Origin: a virus
IMG/VR virus record: IMGVR_UViG_3300020061_000022
Span: 1 to 28,678 of that record
Reading direction: 5' to 3' (one strand)
DNA length: 28,678 nucleotides
Positions within the stretch are counted from its first letter, which is position 1; each line of letters opens with the position of its first letter. The notes beneath the pieces were generated by a model, which worked only from the letters and a program-made list of their open reading frames with translations, did not search any database and was not told where the DNA came from. Positions 7,567 through 14,373 of this stretch are shown piece after piece. The translations under genes and the position numbers were made by a program.

Positions 7567-7830
7567 TTAGACGCCCTGTACGCTTTTGGGTGTCTCTTCG
7601 ATGTTTATCGCGGGGTTCTGGAAGCCGGCCCAAAACTTGCGAGTGCACCCATCCCAGGCCGAACCGGCGAGGTCTATATCTATACAGTCGCTATCACCAT
7701 CACAGTATTGGAAGTGCCCTTCTAACATCTCCAGAAACGTCGGAGAATGGCCGCGCAGAACCTCGACGGCATAGGCGACACGATCCCAGAATGTTGCTTT
7801 GTACGGTGCCTCATCGCTGTTTCTTGTCAC
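7567..7830 (-). CDS. hypothetical protein (87 aa)
   Basis: GTG start eight bases after GGAG. The product has a helical N-terminal half (FWDRVAYAVEVLRGHSPTFLEML), an acidic cluster (CDGDSDCIDIDL) and ends in a polar tail. It lies directly upstream of the primase-helicase in the replication block. No family recognised. Confidence 0.65.
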   Translation of the reverse strand: MTRNSDEAPYKATFWDRVAYAVEVLRGHSPTFLEMLEGHFQYCDGDSDCIDIDLAGSAWDGCTRKFWAGFQNPAINIEETPKSVQGV

Positions 7831-7844
7831 GTAGAAGTCTCCAA

Positions 7845-8057
7845 TCAGTGTAACGTTGCACTCGTATGTTTGACGGCAGTACTGCGACTACACACCGGAA
7901 CAGTCTCAGTTGCTAAGTCGGTTAGGGCGCTCACAATTAATCGCGCCATCGATTCGGCAGGAGTCGGACTGTTCAGGTCTGGAGTGCTGTCGGTCTCGGT
8001 CTTGAGTTCTACTTCGCCACTGGCCGTATCTTTAAGTGTGAATGTGAGGGTCGTCAT
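7845..8057 (-). CDS. hypothetical protein (70 aa)
   Basis: ATG shares one base with the upstream TGA (TGATG); a GTG one codon earlier is an alternative. An N-terminal beta hairpin (MTTLTFTLKDTASGEVEL) and a helix (PAESMARLIVSALTDLATE) are visible. No family recognised; the coupling argues that it is translated. Confidence 0.6.
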   Translation of the reverse strand: MTTLTFTLKDTASGEVELKTETDSTPDLNSPTPAESMARLIVSALTDLATETVPVCSRSTAVKHTSATLH

Positions 8058-8392
8058 CACTCGGCCTTCTGAATAGCATCGCCGCTTTCTTGCGCGGCTT
8101 TAGTCGCCCTGTTCATCCGTCTCTCCCTTCGACTGACCATTGATTGAAGCCGCTCCCTGAACGCACCCGCAGCACGCGGGGAATAGACAAGAAGCGCCCC
8201 TATGATGCTCAGAGCCAACACCTCCAGCCCGAAGCAATACCGGCTATTGAAAGCCGTGGAGTCCTCTTGCGTAAATCGTGCCAAATCTTCACATCCAGCG
8301 GCACTTTCTGTCATCTTTACATCACACACTGTTCCATCTTTGGACAAAGTAGCCGTAGGCTGTCTCACGTTCAGCGACGGATCAGTAGCCAA
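8057..8392 (-). CDS. single-pass membrane protein with basic cytoplasmic tail (up to 111 aa)
   Basis: One clear membrane segment (LEVLALSIIGALLVY, about residues 57-71) is followed by a very basic helix (RERLQSMVSRRERRMNR). The TTG start overlaps the preceding gene by 11 bases and lacks an obvious ribosome site. An internal ATG (residue 27) is a possible alternative start. Spanin-like topology is conceivable but the location in the replication block does not support it. Function unknown. Confidence 0.5.
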   Translation of the reverse strand: MATDPSLNVRQPTATLSKDGTVCDVKMTESAAGCEDLARFTQEDSTAFNSRYCFGLEVLALSIIGALLVYSPRAAGAFRERLQSMVSRRERRMNRATKAAQESGDAIQKAE

Positions 8393-8561
8393 TCACAGAT
8401 ACGAAGGTATCTGCGGCAGAGAGGAAGCTCACGTGATCTTCACGGTGGTCGTTGTAGCCGAGCCGTTCTTCTTCCGAGGCATTCAGCGACAGCGACACCC
8501 CTAAGCCGTAAGCAACAAAGCCTTTGAGATGGGGATTGGTATTGCAGGAGGGGGAGGTCAT
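8382..8561 (-). CDS. hypothetical protein (59 aa)
   Basis: ATG overlaps the upstream TGA by four bases (ATGA). The product starts MTSPSCNTNPHLKGFVAYGL and carries an acidic polar middle (NASEEERLGYNDHREDH). An in-frame start 19 codons earlier lies inside the neighbouring gene and is rejected. No family recognised. Confidence 0.55.
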   Translation of the reverse strand: MTSPSCNTNPHLKGFVAYGLGVSLSLNASEEERLGYNDHREDHVSFLSAADTFVSVIGY

Positions 8562-8839
8562 TCGAGGACCTCGCGGAACTTGCGGGGGTAGAGCATCCCA
8601 GCATCGCCGGTGTACCAAACGCCGCTATCACCCGGCAGCGCGAACGAGGAAATGAATACTTCACGGGGAACGGGCTTGATGCGCCATTCCCACTTGCTGT
8701 TTTTGAAGTCTGGAGTGAATGTGTGATCGAAATCTTCCCAGTCCTTCCCGTCATAGCGGAGCTGCAACTCCGATCCTCGCGAGTAGGCTTCGATTGCAAC
8801 CTGATTACGGATGACGGTTTTCGCTTCGTCTCTTGTCAT
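8558..8839 (-). CDS. phage hypothetical protein with EYRIKP-type motif (93 aa)
   Basis: ATG eight bases after CAGGA. The middle (GSELQLRYDGKDWEDF … DFKNSKWEWRIKPVP) matches a small domain seen in many phage accessory proteins, where an 'x-YRIKP' ending follows a description-like WEDF strand. Function unknown. It is the first gene of the leftward replication block after the att region, so the promoter for the block should lie just to its right, though none is clear. Confidence 0.65.
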   Translation of the reverse strand: MTRDEAKTVIRNQVAIEAYSRGSELQLRYDGKDWEDFDHTFTPDFKNSKWEWRIKPVPREVFISSFALPGDSGVWYTGDAGMLYPRKFREVLE

Positions 8840-8871
8840 GTGTCGTTTCCTGTATGGGATGTCGCTTGTTT

Positions 8872-8886
8872 CTTGCTCATCAATTT
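8872..8886 (+). repeat. candidate integrase arm-type site 1
   Basis: CTTGCTCATCAATTT, the same 14-base core (CTTGCTCATCAATT) as at 9074-9088 and one mismatch from 9093-9107, all in the same orientation. The three copies flank the tRNA-derived core, as expected for arm-binding sites of a tyrosine integrase. Confidence 0.5.
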
Positions 8887-8989
8887 CCCCGCCTGCTCAG
8901 TTTCCGCTGCGGTAGACTGGCCCTGTATGGAGCCCGATTGATGAGTACGGATGTCGCTCAAACGTTGATGTGACGCCGTTTCTCCCTAA

Positions 8990-9044
8990 GACTCAAAATC
9001 CAGTTCTGGCAACAGAGTGCGAGTTCGATTCTCGCCTTCGGCAC
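8990..9044 (+). other. attP: attP core candidate: 3' half of a tRNA-Leu(CAA)
   Basis: The stretch matches the 3' part of a bacterial tRNA-Leu. The anticodon loop CTCAAAA is at 8992-8998 with anticodon CAA. The 3' anticodon strand TCCAG follows, then a variable arm TCTG-GCAA-CAGA and a T arm GCGAG-TTCGATT-CTCGC. The acceptor strand CTTCGGC and AC end it. The 5' half (acceptor, D arm, left anticodon strand) is absent: 8987-8989 no longer pairs, so it is not a working tRNA. Its place beside the integrase gene fits a phage attachment site that restores the host tRNA on insertion, with crossover in or near the anticodon loop. Confidence 0.75.
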
Positions 9045-9073
9045 AAGCACTTACAGAGTTTCTTGGCGCCGGA

Positions 9074-9107
9074 CTTGCTCATCAATTCTGGGCTTGCTCA
9101 ACAATTA
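9074..9107 (+). repeat. candidate integrase arm-type sites 2 and 3
   Basis: Two directly repeated copies, CTTGCTCATCAATTC and CTTGCTCAACAATTA, begin 19 bases apart. The second overlaps the integrase stop codon. With the copy at 8872 they bracket the tRNA-like core, giving a plausible P and P' arm arrangement. Confidence 0.5.
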
Positions 9108-10127
9108 TCGCGTTGCAGTGACTTTCGTACCGATGCGGTTGCGCACATAGCCCTCGGTCGTGGCGACAGTAGTGTGGCCCAATTGTTTCTGCGCTTGGCG
9201 GATGTCCCCGCTCTCTGTCTTGTCTGTTGCAGCCTTCGCACGAAGGTCTCGGAACTGAAAGGCAGCAGGATCAATCCCAGCAGCCTCTCGGGCCCTCACA
9301 AACGCATCCTGAAGACGCCCCAGTGTCAGCGGCTTGCCCTTGTCATCCACTACTAAGCGGGTTGTGTCAGCGGCGTAATCGCGCTTCCTGTTCCTGATAC
9401 GTTCGATCAATCCGGCCAGCGCATCAGACAGAGCAATGCGGAGCTTCTCTCCGGTCTTCCGCTGCTCCACTTGCAGAGCACCGTCTTTGATATGAGTCTC
9501 TTCCATCTTCAGTACGTCCGAAGGTCTCTGACCGGTCAGATACGCCAGGTCCATCGCATCTCTGAGAGGCTGCCCGGCTTTCGCCAGAACAGCCTCAACC
9601 ATCGAATCTTCTATGTAGACCGTCCTGCCCGCCTTTACGCCGTCGATGCCCGTACAAGGATTTGCTAGGGACGTGTATCCCGCTTCCTCACGAGCCCAGT
9701 TCCATATGTGGGACAGCAGAGCCTTCTCTCGCGTAGCTCGTACGTGTCGTGGTGCTCTCCACCGCATGTACTGACGAACATCTTGCGGGGTGATGGCCTC
9801 AAAGGGACACGGTGGGTCGTTGAAGAACGCGAGCAGCTTTGCCAGTTCCAGCTTGTTGCCGACCTGAGTAGCAGGCGCCTTGGTCGGTATCACTCTCGCT
9901 CGATACTGCTCGGCCACGTAGGCGAACATGATCAACTCGCGAGGCTTCTCGGCTCCAGTGCCTTCAAACTCAGCCCACTTCCGTATAGCCAACCCGTAGT
10001 CAGCGCCAAGAGGTACGTGCTTTCGTGGCGAACCGCCTGCATCGTAGTAGTAGTAGACCCTGCCAGACGACCACGTACGCACCACGAGTCGGCGAATAGC
10101 GTTTGGTTTAGTCGGTCTACGTCCCAT
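9105..10127 (-). CDS. int: tyrosine recombinase / phage integrase
   Basis: The 340-residue product has an arm-binding-like N-terminus, a SAM-like core-binding domain (about 65-155) and a catalytic domain. Visible active-site residues are Arg201 (TGQRPSD), Lys224 (QRKTGE), Arg296 in FRDLR, His318 (LGHTT) and the nucleophile Tyr327 (TEGYV). The usual His of HxxR is Arg293, a common variant in this family. It should recombine the adjacent tRNA-Leu-derived attP with a host tRNA-Leu gene. Start ATG lies two bases after the stop of the DUF4224 gene. Confidence 0.95.
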   Translation of the reverse strand: MGRRPTKPNAIRRLVVRTWSSGRVYYYYDAGGSPRKHVPLGADYGLAIRKWAEFEGTGAEKPRELIMFAYVAEQYRARVIPTKAPATQVGNKLELAKLLAFFNDPPCPFEAITPQDVRQYMRWRAPRHVRATREKALLSHIWNWAREEAGYTSLANPCTGIDGVKAGRTVYIEDSMVEAVLAKAGQPLRDAMDLAYLTGQRPSDVLKMEETHIKDGALQVEQRKTGEKLRIALSDALAGLIERIRNRKRDYAADTTRLVVDDKGKPLTLGRLQDAFVRAREAAGIDPAAFQFRDLRAKAATDKTESGDIRQAQKQLGHTTVATTEGYVRNRIGTKVTATR

Positions 10128-10129
10128 GC

Positions 10130-10336
10130 CTAGGCTGCCTTATTGGATTTCCAGGTTTTGGTTATCGCTGTCGCTGTTTGTGATCCGTCGATGGCTGACC
10201 ATGTGACCACGGGCCAGCCGAAGCCATCAACGTAGTGCCTGATACCGTTACGCACGAAGAACTCAATCTGCTTCTTCCGAAAAGGTGTGCGCGTCATCGC
10301 TGCAATGTCTTCTCGGGACAGAAACTGAGCACTCAT
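10130..10336 (-). CDS. DUF4224-like excisionase / recombination directionality candidate (68 aa)
   Basis: The product begins FLSREDIAAMTRTPFRKKQI and continues with FFVRNGIRHYVDGFGWPVVT, the pattern of DUF4224 proteins that commonly precede phage integrases. The fold suggests a small winged-helix DNA binder, so an excisionase role is inferred from context. ATG overlaps the upstream stop as ATGA. A 22-base block near its 3' end (10158-10179) also occurs upstream of the SSB-like gene. Confidence 0.75.
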   Translation of the reverse strand: MSAQFLSREDIAAMTRTPFRKKQIEFFVRNGIRHYVDGFGWPVVTWSAIDGSQTATAITKTWKSNKAA

Positions 10337-10935
10337 GCCGCGGCTTCCAAGCGGGCGCTCTCAACCAACAGAGGCACGATGTCATCATTGTCGGACTCTG
10401 ACATCCATGCCGTCGCAAGCAACGGGTGCAGTGCCGATCCACGCCACCATGTGAATCCGAACTTGTCCAGAATGACCAGCGTCAACGTCTCGTTCTTGCC
10501 GGCCAGGTTGCAGGCCAAGGCGGAGTAGCGCCGCGCTTTCTCCAAACTGATGGATTTCCGATTGACTACCTCAATTGCTACAACCCCGTCTGCCGTCTTC
10601 TGATGGAAGTCGGGTCGGAAGCCAATTGGAAATACGTCGTCGCCCGAGAGTTCACGGATGCACTGTGAGAACCCTTTTCGCTTTGCCTCTGCAAACTCCC
10701 CGACCATTTTGGGCAGCACTTCCACCGGCCGCTTCCTATTCTTCGGTGTCGGGCCTAGCTTGAAGTGCTTCTTCGCGACCTGCGTTGCCTTCTCCAGATC
10801 GCCGGTGCCGCAGCTCTTACGCACCTTCTGACCCTTGGCACGCCATTCCAAATACCAGTTCGGAGAGACGCTCCTTTTGACCAGCGAGAACCGATCTGTG
10901 AGCCTAACTCGTGAGCTTTGTGTTTCCTGTAGCAC
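10333..10935 (-). CDS. unusual fusion: integrase-arm-like N-terminus plus PD-(D/E)xK-like domain
   Basis: Residues 14-60 (FSLVKRSVSPNWYLEWRAKG … KATQVAKKHF) resemble the arm-binding N-terminus of tyrosine integrases, but no recombinase domain follows. Residues about 100-165 contain GFRPDFHQ, then GVVAIEVVNRKSISLEKARRY and LTLVILDKFGF. This looks like the PD…(D/E)x(K) core of restriction-type nucleases, though the expected Lys is Val with a Lys four residues on. The GTG start overlaps the upstream gene by 32 bases, and the stop overlaps the DUF4224 gene as ATGA. It is thus co-translated with excision and integration genes. Function unknown. Confidence 0.7.
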   Translation of the reverse strand: MLQETQSSRVRLTDRFSLVKRSVSPNWYLEWRAKGQKVRKSCGTGDLEKATQVAKKHFKLGPTPKNRKRPVEVLPKMVGEFAEAKRKGFSQCIRELSGDDVFPIGFRPDFHQKTADGVVAIEVVNRKSISLEKARRYSALACNLAGKNETLTLVILDKFGFTWWRGSALHPLLATAWMSESDNDDIVPLLVESARLEAAA

Positions 10936-11092
10936 GTTGCAATTCCCCTTGTAGCTTTGTTACTTGTTCATTTAACAGTGTAAGGTCGTGCTTATCTCTT
11001 TCCATTCTATCAGTTGAGTAGAAGTAGTGCAACACTAGATATATGAATAGAGCTAAAAGGCAGATTAGTATTCCTATAGTACCAGGGTCCAT
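10904..11092 (-). CDS. single-pass membrane protein with coiled coil (62 aa)
   Basis: N-terminal membrane segment (IGILICLLALFIYLVLHYF, residues 6-24) followed by a charged heptad-like helix (DKHDLTLLNEQVTKLQGELQ). ATG is eight bases after GGGAG. Topology resembles an inner-membrane spanin, but it is in the integration operon, far from the lysis genes, and no outer-membrane partner is seen. Function unknown. AT content is higher than in the neighbours, hinting at separate acquisition. Confidence 0.65.
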   Translation of the reverse strand: MDPGTIGILICLLALFIYLVLHYFYSTDRMERDKHDLTLLNEQVTKLQGELQRATGNTKLTS

Positions 11093-11099
11093 TTTGGTA

Positions 11100-11148
11100 G
11101 CTCCCTACGCGGCTGCGCCGCTCTCGGGATGAGCAGCACGTAGGGCTG
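11100..11148 (-). promoter_or_regulatory. leader hairpin containing the ribosome site of the next gene
   Basis: CCCTACG at 11103-11109 pairs with CGTAGGG at 11138-11144, enclosing an inner GCGGC-TGC-GCCGC stem. On the minus strand the GGGAG ribosome site of the 10904-11092 gene lies at the base of this hairpin. The structure could therefore mask it. Similar CTCATCCC…GGGAGC hairpins occur near 16613 and 17234. Confidence 0.4.
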
Positions 11149-11189
11149 ATTTTACCACCGATCCTGCGCATCGAAGAGACACCAAAGAG

Positions 11190-11345
11190 CTACTTAGCCC
11201 TGCCCTTGTCCCATTGCTCTGCTGCCTTCAGGCCCTTAAGCCACTCATTCGCTTCCTCTGAGTCTGCCGGATAGGGATTGATCCTCTCCTGATCCGAGAA
11301 GAAGTAGAAGTCATAGCCCTCGTTGTACGCTTTGCTCTGATTCAC
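11190..11345 (-). CDS. RMF/CrpP-like small protein (51 aa)
   Basis: The product starts MNQSKAYNEGYDFYFFSDQE and continues RINPYPADSEEANEWLKGLK before AAEQW. It shows the spacing of ribosome modulation factor relatives: an A..(x)GY helix, a central NPY, then W..G...A. RMF itself dimerises ribosomes in stationary phase; mobile-element members are poorly understood. GTG start with GAGGAGG six bases upstream, placed at the end of the preceding gene. Family call rests on the motif spacing only. Confidence 0.6.
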   Translation of the reverse strand: MNQSKAYNEGYDFYFFSDQERINPYPADSEEANEWLKGLKAAEQWDKGRAK

Positions 11346-11723
11346 TTAGTCCTCCTCGGGACATTCGCCAGGTCGCGGTGTGGAGGTGTCGGGGTGGAGT
11401 GCGGCTTCCAACATCGCCCGCGCTTCCGGTATTGCACGTCGCCAGTGCTTCCGATGTTCCAGCGCTGCATCGAGAGATCGGCAACTCTGAGACTCTTTGT
11501 CGTAGATGAACATTGCCAATCTTTCGACTCTCGCGTCTGTCACACCAGCATCCGCCTCCAACGCGCTGACCCTCGCGGTTAGTTGACGGATCACGTCTGC
11601 TGCTTCGTGCACTCGGTCATGGAACTTACTTTTCGGGTCAGAGCCGCAGTACGCATCCAAGTAGTTCGCCAGTTCCAAGGGAGTGCGACCATCAACCAGC
11701 CTTTCCCTCTCGCTCGCATCCAT
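11346..11723 (-). CDS. helical hypothetical protein (125 aa)
   Basis: Start set at the ATG seven bases after CGGAG, giving MDASERERLVDG; a TTG 23 codons upstream is possible but has no ribosome site. The middle (RVHEAADVIRQLTARVSALE) is a likely coiled coil, and the C-terminus is acidic (GECPEED). This tail also encodes the ribosome site of the RMF-like gene. No family recognised. Confidence 0.65.
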   Translation of the reverse strand: MDASERERLVDGRTPLELANYLDAYCGSDPKSKFHDRVHEAADVIRQLTARVSALEADAGVTDARVERLAMFIYDKESQSCRSLDAALEHRKHWRRAIPEARAMLEAALHPDTSTPRPGECPEED

Positions 11724-11876
11724 CAGGCGTCTCCGGTTGGTGGTGGCGGGAGTGGTTGCCAGTGGGTTGGTGTGCAGCACGGGTTTCCCCAATGATTCGC
11801 CCAGGGCTTCGCGCGGCCTGTCTTATGGTGACTCAAGTCGCGCTTATAACCGGCTGACACTCCGAGCACTCCGGGC

Positions 11877-11896
11877 CAATAGGTGATCACCTATTG
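11877..11896. promoter_or_regulatory. 20-bp perfect palindrome, candidate operator
   Basis: CAATAGGTGATCACCTATTG is fully self-complementary. It covers the stop codon of the 11891-12367 gene and begins the 167-base gap before the next leftward gene. No T tract follows on either strand, so a dimeric repressor site is more likely than a terminator. An 11-base half-site (AATAGGTGATC) recurs at about 14697-14707 inside a coding region. Confidence 0.5.
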
Positions 11897-12367
11897 TCCG
11901 GTAGGCGCACTCTCAATATCCCGCCACCCGCCAGATCGCAGCATCTGAAACTCAGCCTCGATAGCGCGCTGCTCATGTTCCGGCAGGGACGCGATGTACT
12001 GTTCAAGATTCACTCCCCATCCCCCCTCTGCAATCACAGGCTGCGGATCGCACCCCGGTAAGACCGTTCCTACGGCGAGATACTCCGGGACCGTGCAATC
12101 CTTGTGGCCGTTGCGGGCTTCGTCATCCGTTCGTAAGGCGGTGCTACGTGCCCAGTTGATAAGGTCATCGACCGTTGCGCGTGGCGATTCGTAATAGTCC
12201 GGACGAAGTTTCCCAGCGATCATGAGATGACCGATAACCACTTCCTGCCACATGCCTAATGCCTCACACCTTGCCCGCAGCTCGGCGAGCTCACGCCGCA
12301 GTGCCAAATTCTCTCGCGCCTGCTCCGCGATGATTTGCCGATCCCGCTCAGCCGTGTCGGTGGTCAT
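11891..12367 (-). CDS. hypothetical protein with coiled-coil N-terminus and truncated DUF551-like end (158 aa)
   Basis: ATG overlaps the upstream TGA as ATGA, nine bases after GGGAG. The N-terminus (DRQIIAEQARENLALRREL) is a coiled coil. The middle has mixed segments. The C-terminus reads GGWRDIESAPTGQ, the beginning of a DUF551-like domain, then stops at the palindrome. The rest of the domain is missing, so the gene may be truncated. Confidence 0.65.
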   Translation of the reverse strand: MTTDTAERDRQIIAEQARENLALRRELAELRARCEALGMWQEVVIGHLMIAGKLRPDYYESPRATVDDLINWARSTALRTDDEARNGHKDCTVPEYLAVGTVLPGCDPQPVIAEGGWGVNLEQYIASLPEHEQRAIEAEFQMLRSGGWRDIESAPTGQ

Positions 12368-12582
12368 GGCTGCGGCTCCCATCCGACTACATGGTCAATT
12401 TGACCGGCATCGGCGACTGAGAAAACAGTCACCTTGTGGTAGGTGCTTTCAACAATCGCTATCGCTTCCCCAAGGGATTTTGCAATCACGCCCACCACCT
12501 CTCCGCGTGACCAGTTCTTGTCCTTGTCGTAGACAAACTGAATGCGCAACCGCCAGTGTCGGAACTTACCAATGGTATGCAT
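12364..12582 (-). CDS. hypothetical protein (72 aa)
   Basis: ATG shares one base with the upstream TGA (GGGGTGATG), with GGGGAG upstream. The compact product (IGKFRHWRLRIQFVYDKDKN … VVGVIAKSLGEAIAIV) looks like an alpha/beta domain and ends VVGWEPQP. No family recognised. Confidence 0.65.
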   Translation of the reverse strand: MHTIGKFRHWRLRIQFVYDKDKNWSRGEVVGVIAKSLGEAIAIVESTYHKVTVFSVADAGQIDHVVGWEPQP

Positions 12583-13553
12583 CACCCCTCCCCACGCGAC
12601 TCTGCGCTGGTGGGCGGAGGGGGTGCTGCGGCGATCATCGTTCGGTAAATGTGCTTGACCGTCTCGAAACCGGTACGCATGTCATCAGCGTCTACACCAG
12701 CATTGACCTGCACAACAGTCGGCTCCCTCGGCACCACCACACACTCCGCAGGTACGGCGGCTGGTTGTGCGGCTGTGGGTGGCTGGGAGGAACGGGCGCG
12801 TTCTGCTAGCACACGCTCAGCTAATCGTTGGATGCGTTCCACTCCGGTTCCTGTTTCATGGTCCGGCCAATCCGCATCACGAATCTCTACCAAGCACATA
12901 ATTAGTTCATCCGTCACCGCCTGCGCTGGTTGTGCATCGGCCTCTCCAACATCGTCATACGCCCATGCGTCAGGATGGCAATCAGGGCACGGATATCCGG
13001 GGCAAACGTGTGCATCGGACGGGGCGGAGAGGGCGGCTAGAACTTCGACCAATGCCTGCCGCGATACGCCGACTTCTACACCTTCGAGGTCAAGCTGCCG
13101 CTGGTGATTCGTAAGTGCATCAATCGCACGCGGATCAATGCCACCAACCCCGCTTGCGGGCGCAACGGCAGGTGCGGCGGCGGGGAGGGATTCGAGGGCG
13201 GCTTTGGCTACCTTCTCAGCCTCCCAAATCATGGCGTCCCATATCGGGCGAATTTCACCTTCCATGCGGACAGCATTGTTGCTCTCAGGAAACATGTCGC
13301 GAACCGGAGCGTAATATCCAGCGCTTAGAATTTCGTGCGTGGCCTTACGCGGAACGATCACATACTCATCCCCAATCCGGCGATCACCTGCGGAGGGGTG
13401 GTGGTGTTCCGCTCCCGCGCGATGCCACATCTCGGCCGACTTCACGACGACATGGCCGGAAATTTCGATCCCAATTCCGCCGGCCAGCGTAACGAAGACT
13501 CGATACCCGTCTCCATGCCATACGGTCTTGTCGGTGTTGGCTTTGCCGATCAT
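12582..13553 (-). CDS. Ala/Pro-rich mosaic phage protein (323 aa)
   Basis: It appears assembled from short modules. An N-terminal beta-rich part includes EYVIVPRKATHEILSAGYY. Helical segments follow, then a Cys cluster (HVCPGYPCPDCHPDAW) that may bind zinc. The end ECVVVPREPTVVQVNAG … YRTMIAAAPPPP repeats the VVPR theme. 'VVPREPT' modules recur in accessory proteins of many phages without known function. ATG overlaps the upstream stop as ATGA. Confidence 0.7.
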   Translation of the reverse strand: MIGKANTDKTVWHGDGYRVFVTLAGGIGIEISGHVVVKSAEMWHRAGAEHHHPSAGDRRIGDEYVIVPRKATHEILSAGYYAPVRDMFPESNNAVRMEGEIRPIWDAMIWEAEKVAKAALESLPAAAPAVAPASGVGGIDPRAIDALTNHQRQLDLEGVEVGVSRQALVEVLAALSAPSDAHVCPGYPCPDCHPDAWAYDDVGEADAQPAQAVTDELIMCLVEIRDADWPDHETGTGVERIQRLAERVLAERARSSQPPTAAQPAAVPAECVVVPREPTVVQVNAGVDADDMRTGFETVKHIYRTMIAAAPPPPTSAESRGEG

Positions 13554-14164
13554 GACTTCACCCCATCGTCGGCGTGTCCGCTACGGGCTGGGGGATGGGC
13601 GTTGCGAGCAGTGCAGATTGCGTGCGCGACTTCCGAATCTTCGGCCGATGCGACAACGTAACCATTGGCGTTGATGGTGAACTCGCTGCGACGCTCGTCA
13701 TACTGGAATGACCACGGCGCTTTGTACTGCGCGGGGACGTGAGCCCATATATCAATGACCGCCTGCTCGGGCTTGGCGGCCGGGAGTGATTTGAGGACGC
13801 ACTTGATATAGTCCCACGCATGCGGATCAGCATAGAACGGCTCGCCGACATCACCGCAGGCCGCTCGGCATTCCTCCATTCTCGCGACCGCTCGACACAA
13901 AGAAGCATCCTCAGCGGCCGCTTCCTTCAACGCAACATATTCCGCCCACGGAATGTTGACCCGCTCATTTGGCAATGCAGATACACCGCCCAACGTCACC
14001 CGCCCCGCACCCTGTTCGCGGGATTGGGAGAGGGCTTCGAGACGATCGGCTATGTGCGTGTAGGCATCGCCGATCGGTGCCGATGATCCCAATCGACGTG
14101 CCTGTCGCGCTTCCTCACGCAACTCCGAAACAATCGCAGAAATAGTGGCGACTTCGGTTGTCAT
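13550..14164 (-). CDS. mosaic phage hypothetical protein (204 aa)
   Basis: Start is the ATG overlapping the upstream TGA (CCATGA), giving MTTEVATISAIVSELREEAR. A helix with IADRLEALSQSRE, an ASLCRAVARMEECRAACGD stretch and a C-terminal FTINANGYVVASAEDSEVAH segment are visible. That last segment resembles the small strand-helix module common in phage accessory genes. Function unknown. Confidence 0.65.
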   Translation of the reverse strand: MTTEVATISAIVSELREEARQARRLGSSAPIGDAYTHIADRLEALSQSREQGAGRVTLGGVSALPNERVNIPWAEYVALKEAAAEDASLCRAVARMEECRAACGDVGEPFYADPHAWDYIKCVLKSLPAAKPEQAVIDIWAHVPAQYKAPWSFQYDERRSEFTINANGYVVASAEDSEVAHAICTARNAHPPARSGHADDGVKS

Positions 14165-14373
14165 GGCTGATCCTTGGCGAGTTCGGCGAGTAGTGCATCG
14201 GCAAACTGAACTGCGGTCTGCGCGCATGTACGCGGATATTCAGGACCGTCGACGCCGGTCACGAACCCCTGCATCGCCATTGCAGCGAACAACTCGCGCT
14301 TAGTCAGGCCGAACTGGCCGGGCCCGACGTTCGATGCGTAGGCTCCTTGGTTGCCGAGAGTCTTAGCGTCCAT
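14161..14373 (-). CDS. small phage protein (70 aa)
   Basis: The product (LTKRELFAAMAMQGFVTGVD … VQFADALLAELAKDQ) matches a small helical protein type frequent in phages, usually beginning 'LTKREYFAAMAMQGL'. Function unknown. ATG lies within the last codons of the upstream gene (11-base overlap) with GAGGCGGGAA upstream. Confidence 0.75.
   Translation of the reverse strand: MDAKTLGNQGAYASNVGPGQFGLTKRELFAAMAMQGFVTGVDGPEYPRTCAQTAVQFADALLAELAKDQP

Noticed and set aside
8970-9050. Complete functional tRNA-Leu gene
   Set aside because: The 5' acceptor strand, D arm and left anticodon strand are absent, so only a 3' fragment is called.
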